NCBI RefSeq assembly: GCF_004923295.1
Contig: NZ_CP039636.1
Location: 62,001-126,000 of the forward strand
DNA: 64,000 nt
DNA from: Azospirillum sp. TSH100
Lineage (GTDB): Bacteria; Pseudomonadota; Alphaproteobacteria; Azospirillales; Azospirillaceae
Direction of reading: 5' to 3'
How positions within the stretch are numbered: the first letter of the stretch is position 1; each line of letters opens with the position of its first letter. Position numbers and translations under genes: made by a program. Shown here one piece after another: positions 44,958 through 52,016 of the stretch. The notes under the pieces were generated by a model. The model was not told the origin of the DNA. It worked only from the letters and a program-made list of their open reading frames with translations, and searched no databases.

Positions 44958-45977
44958 ATGAAGTGCATCGAACAGCAAACCGGCGATTCCAAGACCGACA
45001 CCATCGGTTTCCTCCTGGTTCCCGATTTCTCCATGATCGCGTTCACCGCGGCGGTGGAGCCTCTCCGCCTTGCCAACCACATCAGCGGCAGGGAGCTGTA
45101 TCGCTGGGTTCTGCTCTCGCCGAACGGCGGGGTCCAGCGGGCCAGCAACGGCATCGGAATCTGCGTCGACCACGCCATCGCCGACGCCCCGCCGCTGTCG
45201 ACAGTTCTGGTGTGCAGCGGCATCGGCGGCCACTGGTACGAGGACCGGGCGATGTTCTCGTGGATGCGGCGGTCGGCCGCCCAGGGGATCGCCTTTGGCG
45301 CCCTGTGCACGGCCAGCCACATCCTGGCTCGCGCCGGCCTGCTGAATGGCTACCGCTGCACCATCCACTGGGAGAACATGGCCGGCTTTGCCGAGACCTT
45401 CCCGGAAATCGAGGCAACGGGGGAGCTGTTCACCATCGACCGCAACCGCTTCACCTGCGCCGGCGGCACCGCCGCGACCGACATGATGCTGCACCTGATC
45501 GCCGCCCGTCATGGCGAGAAGCTGGCGATGGACATCGCCGAACAGCTTCTGCACACCAAGATCCGCGCCGGCAGCATCCGCCAGCAGGAGGAACTGCATG
45601 CCAACCCGGTGCTTGACCACGAAGACCTCAACGCCGCCGTGGCGGTGATGCAGGCCAACATCGAGGAGCCGCTGGATCTGCTGACACTGGCCGCAGAACT
45701 GGGCCAGTCCCGGCGGAATCTGGAACGGCTGTTCCGCAAATACATGAACTGCTCGCCGGCCAAATACTATCTCGGCCTCAGGATGAAGCGGGCGCGCCAG
45801 CTGCTGTGCCAGACCCGCATGTCGGTGATGGAAGTGTCGATCAGCTGCGGCTTCATCTCCGCCACCCATTTCAGCAAATGCTACCGCGACCATTTCGGCA
45901 TTGCGCCGCGCAGCGATCGGCAGAACCAGCGGCACAGCCCGCTCGCCGCAGCGCACGAGTTCGCCAGCTTGACGTGA
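44958..45977 (+). CDS. gbdR: Glycine betaine-responsive AraC-family regulator (GbdR-like)
   Basis: This 339-aa regulator combines a DJ-1/PfpI-like domain (DTIGFLLVPDFSMIAFTAAV, about 14-33) with a C-terminal AraC helix-turn-helix (about 215-320, ISCGFISATHFSKCYRDHFG). The N-terminal wording FTAAVEPLRLAN and SGRELYRW is that of the GbdR subgroup that activates gbcAB and dgcAB in pseudomonads. ATG 44958 follows GAGGGG. Here it lies between fhcBADC and the cofactor genes rather than beside gbcAB, so it may tie H4MPT functions to betaine supply. It is the third member of this regulator type in the window. Confidence 0.87.
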   Translation: MKCIEQQTGDSKTDTIGFLLVPDFSMIAFTAAVEPLRLANHISGRELYRWVLLSPNGGVQRASNGIGICVDHAIADAPPLSTVLVCSGIGGHWYEDRAMFSWMRRSAAQGIAFGALCTASHILARAGLLNGYRCTIHWENMAGFAETFPEIEATGELFTIDRNRFTCAGGTAATDMMLHLIAARHGEKLAMDIAEQLLHTKIRAGSIRQQEELHANPVLDHEDLNAAVAVMQANIEEPLDLLTLAAELGQSRRNLERLFRKYMNCSPAKYYLGLRMKRARQLLCQTRMSVMEVSISCGFISATHFSKCYRDHFGIAPRSDRQNQRHSPLAAAHEFASLT

Positions 45978-46146
45978 TACTGCACCGGATCAGGGGGTTA
46001 CGCGGCGGAAGGCGGCGGAAATCGCCAAATTCATGTCGCTTTCAAACAGCTGCCCTTCTGCGGATGTGGATAAGGTGCGGATACGGCCCATCCGGCAGCC
46101 AATCAACGTCCGGCCCCGCCGGACAACAGCCAGGAGGACGGCACCG

Positions 46147-46656
46147 ATGCTAGACGCGATACTCTCCGCCCAGTGCGCACGCGGCCTGACCACTGCCGAC
46201 TCCCGGCTGTCCAGCATCCCCGCCGGCCTCTACGAGCTGTTCCTTGAGAACGTGGTCCTGCCCTGCCGGATCGGCGTCTTCGATTACGAGCGCGACGCGC
46301 CGCAGCGGGTGCGCATCGACCTGCTGTTGCAGGTGCGCCAGGATGGCGCCCAATTCTCCGACGACATCGGCGACGTGCTGTCCTACGATGATCTGCTGTC
46401 CGGGCTGAAGCGGATCCTGATGGACGAACACACCAACCTTGTCGAGATGCTGGCGGAGAAGATCGCCCGCATGTGCCTGGCTCACGAACAGGTGCAGTCG
46501 GCCCGTGTGTCGGTGGCGAAGCTGGACATCTATGACGGCGTCGCGGTTCCGGGCATCCGGCTGGAACGGACACGCGACCAGATGCCAAGCTCCTCACTGC
46601 CGGCATCACGCCGCCCAATGGCCCTGGCTGACCACTTGGCCAACCGGCGGATTTGA
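46147..46656 (+). CDS. Dihydroneopterin aldolase-like protein of the H4MPT cluster
   Basis: This 169-aa FolB-family protein contains LYELFLENVVLPCRIGVFDYE and a C-terminal LDIYDGVAVPGIRLER. FolB makes 6-hydroxymethyl-dihydropterin from dihydroneopterin, and a second copy inside H4MPT clusters probably supplies pterin for H4MPT. The start ATG 46147 has AGGAGG 9 nt upstream. It begins a six-gene plus-strand block of cofactor genes ending at 50642, spaced by at most 10 bp. Confidence 0.88.
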   Translation: MLDAILSAQCARGLTTADSRLSSIPAGLYELFLENVVLPCRIGVFDYERDAPQRVRIDLLLQVRQDGAQFSDDIGDVLSYDDLLSGLKRILMDEHTNLVEMLAEKIARMCLAHEQVQSARVSVAKLDIYDGVAVPGIRLERTRDQMPSSSLPASRRPMALADHLANRRI

Positions 46657-46660
46657 TCCG

Positions 46661-47362
46661 ATGACGGCCAATGCATCGCCCGAAGACGGATCGCCGGCCG
46701 CGGCAACGCGGCCCTGGGTGATCAAGATCGGCGGCAGCCTGTCGGACTGGCACCGGCTGGGGACTTGGTTGGATCTGATCGCCCGGCCCGGCCATCTGCA
46801 TCCCGTGGTCATCGTACCGGGTGGCGGCCCCTTCGCCGATGCGGTGCGCGATGCCCAGGACAACTGGCGCTTCGACGACCGGCTCGCCCACCGCATGGCC
46901 CTGCTGGCGATGGAGCAGTTCGGGCTGATGCTGCACGGCATCTGCCCGACCCTGCAAACGGCAGCGACGCGCGAGCGGCTGCGGTCGCTGATCCGGGCGC
47001 GGATGCCGGCGGTGTGGCTGCCGTCCGCCATGGCGCTCGACCAGCCCGAGATCGCCGAAAGCTGGGACGTCACCTCCGACAGCCTCGCGGCATGGCTGGC
47101 GGTGGAACTGGACGCGGCGGCGCTGGTGCTGGTGAAGTCGGGGCCCTGCCCCTGTGCGGCGACCGATGCGGCGTCGCTGGCGCGCGACGGTCTGGTCGAC
47201 GCGGCCTTTCCGCTGTGGCGCGGACGGTTCGCCGGCGACAGCTGGTGCATTCATCGCGACAACCACCTGCTGATGGAACAGGCGCTGGCCGGCCGCGCCA
47301 CGCCCGGCTGCGCCCTGCTGCGCTGCCCGGAGGGTGAACCGATGCCCAGTGTGCGGGCATGA
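46661..47362 (+). CDS. mfnE: Amino-acid-kinase-family protein, MfnE-like
   Basis: This 233-aa AAK-fold protein has VIKIGGSLSDWHRL at residue ~18 and VVIVPGGGPFADAVRD. It matches the archaeal [5-(aminomethyl)furan-3-yl]methyl phosphate kinase MfnE, which activates the furan moiety of methanofuran. The gene starts 4 bp after the FolB-like stop. Function is assigned by family and by the presence of mfnB, mfnD and mfnF in the same window. Confidence 0.84.
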   Translation: MTANASPEDGSPAAATRPWVIKIGGSLSDWHRLGTWLDLIARPGHLHPVVIVPGGGPFADAVRDAQDNWRFDDRLAHRMALLAMEQFGLMLHGICPTLQTAATRERLRSLIRARMPAVWLPSAMALDQPEIAESWDVTSDSLAAWLAVELDAAALVLVKSGPCPCAATDAASLARDGLVDAAFPLWRGRFAGDSWCIHRDNHLLMEQALAGRATPGCALLRCPEGEPMPSVRA

Positions 47363-47372
47363 GTGTACGGGC

Positions 47373-47942
47373 ATGAACAGCATCGTTCCCCCTCCCGCAC
47401 CGCCACGGCTGGCCTGGGCACTCACCGGATCCGGCCACTACATCAAGGAGACACTCGACCTGATGGCGCGGCTGGCGCCTCTCGACGTGTTCCTCAGCAA
47501 GGCGGCGGAGGAGGTCATGCGCATGTACCGCCGGCGCGACGGCAACTTCCCGCCCGGCACCCGCCTGTTCCGTGACCGGGCGGCCAGCGCGCCGCAGATC
47601 GGGCGGTTCTATTTCGGCGAATACCACACGCTGGTGGTGGGGCCGGCCACCTCGAACACTGTCGCCAAATGCGTGCAGGGCATTTCCGACACGCTGCCGA
47701 CCAACGCCTTCGCCCAGGCCGGGAAATGCCGGGTCCCCTGCATCGTCTTCGCCTGCGACACCGCGCCGGAGATGATGACCGAGGCGCCGCACGGCATGGT
47801 GCCGGTCTATCCCCGGCGCATCGATCTGGAGAATGTCGAACGGCTGCGTGGATTCGAGGCGACGACCGTCGTCGAGACCGTCCCCGAACTCGACGTGGCG
47901 CTGAAGACGCGTCTCGAATGTCTGACCAGCTCGTCTTCCTGA
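47373..47942 (+). CDS. Flavoprotein, probable dihydromethanopterin reductase DmrB-type
   Basis: This 189-aa flavin-binding protein of the phosphopantothenoylcysteine-decarboxylase-like fold has LAWALTGSGHYIKETLDLM and VVGPATSNTVAKCVQGISDTLPTNAFAQAG. Such proteins in H4MPT clusters reduce dihydromethanopterin to the tetrahydro form (DmrB). ATG 47373 follows a 14-bp imperfect tandem repeat (GTGCGGGCATGA / GTGTACGGGCATGA). It overlaps the next gene by 25 bp. Confidence 0.8.
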   Translation: MNSIVPPPAPPRLAWALTGSGHYIKETLDLMARLAPLDVFLSKAAEEVMRMYRRRDGNFPPGTRLFRDRAASAPQIGRFYFGEYHTLVVGPATSNTVAKCVQGISDTLPTNAFAQAGKCRVPCIVFACDTAPEMMTEAPHGMVPVYPRRIDLENVERLRGFEATTVVETVPELDVALKTRLECLTSSSS

Positions 47943-49336
47943 CCGGAAAGCTGGCGGAGCCGCGCCTGCGGGCGGTGCTCGACGGGATGGCGTCCGCCCC
48001 CTTCCGCTTCGACGTGGTGCAGATCGGCGTCAGCGTCGCCGCACTGATGACTGAGGAATTGATCAAACGCCGCCTGCCGCCGCCGCCGGCGGGCTCCCGG
48101 GTGATCCTGCCCGGCCGGACCCGCTGCGATCTGGCGGCCCTGTCCGGGCATTTCGGCGTCGCCTTCGAACGCGGGCCGGAGGAACTGCGCGACATCCCCG
48201 CCTATCTCGGTGGGAAGGCGGTGCGGGCCGACCTGTCGCACCATGCGGTGACCATCTTCGCCGAGATCATCGATGCGCCCCACCGCTCCATCGACACTCT
48301 GCTGGAGACCGCCGCAAGGCTGCGCCGCGACGGCGCCGACGTCATTGATCTCGGCTGCCACCCCGGCGAACGGTTCGAGGGGCTGGAGGCCGCCGTCGCC
48401 GCCCTGGTCGCCGCCGGCCACAGCGTCAGCGTCGACAGCGCCGACCCTGAGGAACTGCTGCGCGGTGCGTCGGCCGGCGCCTCTTACCTTCTCAGCCTCA
48501 GCGAGGACACGCTCTGGGTGCTCGACCGGACGGACGCCACCCCGATCCTGGTCCCCGCCAAGCCGCGCGACCTCGATTCCCTGGGCCGCGCCATCGACCT
48601 GCTGCGGGCGGACGGGCGGCGTTTCCTGGCCGATCCGGTGCTCGACCCCATCCATTACGGCTTCACGGAGTCGGTGGTGCGCTATCAAGAGTTGCGGCGG
48701 CGCTATCCCGACATCGAGATGCTGATGGGCATCGGCAACCTGACCGAACTGACCGACGCCGATACCACCGGCACCACGGCGCTGCTGATGGGCATGGTAT
48801 CGGAACTATCGATCGGCGCCGTCCTAACCCTTCAGGTCAGCCCACATGCCCGCACGGCGGTGCGCGAGGCCGATCGGGCGCGGCGGATCATGCATGCGGC
48901 GGCGGAAAGCGGCAGCCTGCCCAAGGGCATCGACGACGGGCTGATGGCTCTGCGCGACCGCCGGCCCTACGCCGGCACCCCGGCCGAGATCGCCGAGACC
49001 GCCCGCAACATCCGCGACCCCTCCTTCCGGATCGAGGTGGCGGAGGACGGTGTCCATGTCTACAACCGCGACGGTCACCATGTGGCGACCGATCCCTACC
49101 GGCTCTATCCCCTGCTCGGGCTGGCGGAGGACGGCGGACACGCTTTCTACATGGGAGTGGAGTTGCAGAAGGCCTTCCTCGCCTGGCAGCTCGGCAAGCG
49201 CTATGTCCAGGACGAAGACCTCACCTGGGGTTGCGCCGTGGAGGCAGCGGCAGAGGCGGACGGCGATGCCCATGGTTTCAAGACGGCGGGCACGACCTTG
49301 CAGGAACGCCGGCGGGCCTGTGGAAAGGCATCATGA
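47918..49336 (+). CDS. Dihydropteroate-synthase-like protein of the H4MPT cluster
   Basis: This 472-aa protein has a central pterin-binding TIM-barrel (IFAEIIDAPHRSIDTLLETA, GADVIDLGCHPGERFEGL) flanked by extra domains. It belongs to the dihydropteroate-synthase-like family widespread in methanogens and H4MPT bacteria. It may join the pterin to the ribofuranosylaniline unit made via MptG, but this step is unproved. It overlaps dmrB by 25 bp and the DUF447 gene by 4 bp. Confidence 0.86.
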   Translation: MSDQLVFLTGKLAEPRLRAVLDGMASAPFRFDVVQIGVSVAALMTEELIKRRLPPPPAGSRVILPGRTRCDLAALSGHFGVAFERGPEELRDIPAYLGGKAVRADLSHHAVTIFAEIIDAPHRSIDTLLETAARLRRDGADVIDLGCHPGERFEGLEAAVAALVAAGHSVSVDSADPEELLRGASAGASYLLSLSEDTLWVLDRTDATPILVPAKPRDLDSLGRAIDLLRADGRRFLADPVLDPIHYGFTESVVRYQELRRRYPDIEMLMGIGNLTELTDADTTGTTALLMGMVSELSIGAVLTLQVSPHARTAVREADRARRIMHAAAESGSLPKGIDDGLMALRDRRPYAGTPAEIAETARNIRDPSFRIEVAEDGVHVYNRDGHHVATDPYRLYPLLGLAEDGGHAFYMGVELQKAFLAWQLGKRYVQDEDLTWGCAVEAAAEADGDAHGFKTAGTTLQERRRACGKAS

Positions 49337-49956
49337 TCCTTGAAACCATCGTCACGACGCTGGGCACCGACGGAACCCCGCACATCGCCCCGTTCGGCGT
49401 CACCCGGACCGGCGACGATCTGGTGATCGCCCCCTTTCGCCCCTCCGTCACGCTCAATGCGCTGGAGGCCACCAGGCGGGCCGTCATCAACCTCACCGAC
49501 GACGCACGCTTGTTCGCCGGTTGTCTGACCGGGCGACGAGACTGGCCGCTGACCCCGGCAACCGTCATCGCCGGCATGCGTCTTGCCGACAGCCTCGCCC
49601 ACTGGGAGGTGGAGGTGGTCGGGGTCGAGGCCGACCCGGTGCGCCCGCGTTTCCATTGCCGACGCGTCCACGAAGAATCCCATCGGCCCTTCGCCGGCCA
49701 CAACCGCGCCGCCGCCGCGGTGATCGAAGCGGCGATCCTGTGCAGCCGCCTGCACATGCTGCCATGGGAAAAGGTTGAGCGGGAAATGGCTTACCTGGCC
49801 ATCGCCGTCGAGAAGACCGCCGGGGAGCGCGAGCGGGAGGCCTGGGGTTGGCTGTCCGACCGGGTGGCGGCCTTCCGCGCCGATATGCTCTCCGCCCAAA
49901 CGAACACCGCCGGCGCCGATGCGGGCGACAAGGCCAAGCCACAGGTGCCGTTATGA
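49333..49956 (+). CDS. DUF447-family protein of the H4MPT cluster
   Basis: This 207-aa protein begins MILETIVTTLGTDGTPHIAPFG, the flavin-reductase-like FMN-binding barrel of the DUF447 family. It contains AHWEVEVV and RPFAGHNRAAAAVIEAAI. The family co-occurs with H4MPT genes in bacteria and archaea; no reaction is assigned. ATGA overlaps couple it to the preceding and following genes. Confidence 0.85.
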   Translation: MILETIVTTLGTDGTPHIAPFGVTRTGDDLVIAPFRPSVTLNALEATRRAVINLTDDARLFAGCLTGRRDWPLTPATVIAGMRLADSLAHWEVEVVGVEADPVRPRFHCRRVHEESHRPFAGHNRAAAAVIEAAILCSRLHMLPWEKVEREMAYLAIAVEKTAGEREREAWGWLSDRVAAFRADMLSAQTNTAGADAGDKAKPQVPL

Positions 49957-50642
49957 TCCGCATGCTCGCCAGCGTGACCAATCCCGACGAAACCGAGATC
50001 GCGGTTACGGCCGGGGCTGATCTGATCGACCTGAAAAACCCGGGCGAGGGTGCGCTTGGCGCGCTGCCCGCCGACATGATCCGCGCCTGTCTGGGGACGG
50101 TCGCAGGACGCAGGCCGGTCAGCGCCACCATCGGCGACCTGCCGATGGTGCCGGCCGATGTGGCGGCAGCGGTGTCCCGGACCGCAGCCACGGGCGTCGA
50201 CATCGTGAAGATGGGGGTCAGCGCCGAAGGCGATCCGCTCGCCTGCATCGCCGCGGCCGCAAAGGCGCGAGGCGCCGCGGCACTGGTCGGCGTCGTCCTC
50301 GCCGACCTGATCATCCCCACCCATGACCTGATCCGCGCCATGGCCGATGCCGGCTTCATCGGCGTGATGCTGGACACCGGCCTGAAGGATGGCCGCACCC
50401 TGCGCCATCATCTGTCGGCCGACGCGCTGGCCGCCTTCATCGGACAGGCGCGCGATGCCGGGTTGTGGGCGGGGTTGGCGGGCTCCCTGCGGCTTGCCGA
50501 CATCGACCCTCTGGCAGCGCTCGGCCCGTCGATCCTCGGCTTTCGCGGCGCCCTGTGCCAGGGCGGCGCGCGGCGCGACGTGATCGACCCGGACAGGGTC
50601 GCCATCGTGGTTCAAGCCGTGCGCGATGCGCAGCTGACGTGA
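49953..50642 (+). CDS. mfnB: (5-formylfuran-3-yl)methyl phosphate synthase
   Basis: MfnB makes the furan precursor of methanofuran/methylofuran from two glyceraldehyde-3-phosphates. The 229-aa TIM-barrel protein starts MIRMLASVTNPDETEIAVTA, with LIDLKNPGEGALGA (Lys near residue 29) and VDIVKMG carrying a further Lys, as in the DUF556 family. It closes the six-gene cofactor block. A perfect inverted repeat begins 5 nt after its stop. Confidence 0.9.
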   Translation: MIRMLASVTNPDETEIAVTAGADLIDLKNPGEGALGALPADMIRACLGTVAGRRPVSATIGDLPMVPADVAAAVSRTAATGVDIVKMGVSAEGDPLACIAAAAKARGAAALVGVVLADLIIPTHDLIRAMADAGFIGVMLDTGLKDGRTLRHHLSADALAAFIGQARDAGLWAGLAGSLRLADIDPLAALGPSILGFRGALCQGGARRDVIDPDRVAIVVQAVRDAQLT

Positions 50643-50646
50643 CAAG

Positions 50647-50667
50647 CGGAATTGACGGTCAATTCCG
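50647..50667. repeat. Perfect inverted repeat after mfnB
   Basis: Ten-base arms CGGAATTGAC and GTCAATTCCG surround a single G (50657). The element sits between mfnB and the RND operon, 102 bp before the latter. It lacks a T-run, so an operator for a repressor of the efflux genes is as likely as a transcript-end hairpin. Confidence 0.6.
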
Positions 50668-50768
50668 TAAAAGTTGTCTACAGCGGCCGGCATCCATCAT
50701 GACCGGCATTTAACTTAGAATTCATTCGACCGTTCGGCAGTGCGGGATTGTAATCAGGTACCGTCGTC

Positions 50769-52016
50769 GTGACGATCCCTTTGAAAGTCCCCGGAATGGA
50801 TCGGTCGGTCTTGCAGCCCGCGCCACGTCGCAGATGGGTGGGCCTCGCTTTCGGTGCGCTTCTGGTCGTCGGCCTGCCGGCCGTCCTGTGGCAGACCCTT
50901 CACGGCAGATCCGGCACGCCGGCCGCAGCCGGTCTGGGGCGGCAGCCGGCCACGATCCCGGTGACGGTCGCGGCGGCCAGCCGGCAGGACGTGCCGCGGA
51001 TCCTCCAGGGCATCGGCACGGCGCAGGCTGTCAACACGGTAACCATCCGGACCCGGGTGGACGGGGCGCTGCAGGCGATCCTGTTCACAGAGGGGCAGGA
51101 GGTTAAGGCCGGCGATCCGCTGGCCCGGATCGACCCCCGGCCCTATCAGGCTGCCCTCGATCAGGCGACGGCCAAAAAAAGGCAGGACGAGGCGCAGCTC
51201 GCCAACGCCCGCCACGACCTCGCCCGTTACGAGAATCTGGCGCAGCGGGATTTCGGCTCCCACCAGCAGGCCGACACGCAGAAGGCCCAGGTCGATCAGT
51301 TGCAGGCTCAGGTCGACGGCGATCAGGCGGCGATCGACAACGCCCGGCTCCAGCTCGACTACACCACCATCCGCTCGCCGGTCGACGGGCGGATCGGCTT
51401 CCGTCAGGTGGATATCGGCAACATCCTGCACGCGTCGGAGACAACGGGGATCGCCGTCGTGACCCAGACGCGCCCTATCTCGGTGATCTTCTCCCTGCCC
51501 GAGGACCGGCTGCACAGCGTCGTCCAGGCGATGGCGGCCGGCCCGCTTCCGGTCGCGATCGACAGCCGGGACGGTCGCAACCATCTGGGCGACGGCGTGC
51601 TGAAGCTGATCGACAATCAGGTAGACCAGACCACCGGCACGATCCGGTTGAAGGCCGAGTTCCCCAACGCCGACGACAGGCTGTGGCCGGGCGAGTTCGT
51701 CACCGCCCGGCTGACGCTGGGCACCGACCGGCAGGTGCTGACCGTGCCGCCGGGCGCAGTCCAGCGCGGGGCCGACGGTCTGCATGTCTATGTCGCCAAG
51801 CCCGACAACACGGTGGAGCTGCGGACGGTCAAGGCCGCCCGGCTCGACACGGCGCCCGTCGTCATCTCCGATGGCCTGCGGGACGGCGAGCGGGTTGTGG
51901 TCTCCGGTCAGCTGAAGCTCCAGCCCGGCAGCCGGATCGATCCCAGGCAAGCCGGAAACGGGACCGACGGCGGGACCGATGGCACGGCCGTTCCGGTCGC
52001 GGACGGTGCGCCATGA
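50769..52016 (+). CDS. RND efflux periplasmic adaptor protein
   Basis: This 415-aa membrane-fusion protein has an N-terminal membrane anchor (about 24-45), a biotinyl-lipoyl-like hinge split around ILFTEGQEVKAGDPLARIDP, a coiled coil (about 125-200) and a C-terminal beta domain. It resembles MdtA/MuxA. GTG 50769 or ATG 50796 may be used. The stop overlaps the pump gene by 4 bp. It exports unknown substrates and shows no direct tie to C1 metabolism. Confidence 0.9.
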   Translation: MTIPLKVPGMDRSVLQPAPRRRWVGLAFGALLVVGLPAVLWQTLHGRSGTPAAAGLGRQPATIPVTVAAASRQDVPRILQGIGTAQAVNTVTIRTRVDGALQAILFTEGQEVKAGDPLARIDPRPYQAALDQATAKKRQDEAQLANARHDLARYENLAQRDFGSHQQADTQKAQVDQLQAQVDGDQAAIDNARLQLDYTTIRSPVDGRIGFRQVDIGNILHASETTGIAVVTQTRPISVIFSLPEDRLHSVVQAMAAGPLPVAIDSRDGRNHLGDGVLKLIDNQVDQTTGTIRLKAEFPNADDRLWPGEFVTARLTLGTDRQVLTVPPGAVQRGADGLHVYVAKPDNTVELRTVKAARLDTAPVVISDGLRDGERVVVSGQLKLQPGSRIDPRQAGNGTDGGTDGTAVPVADGAP

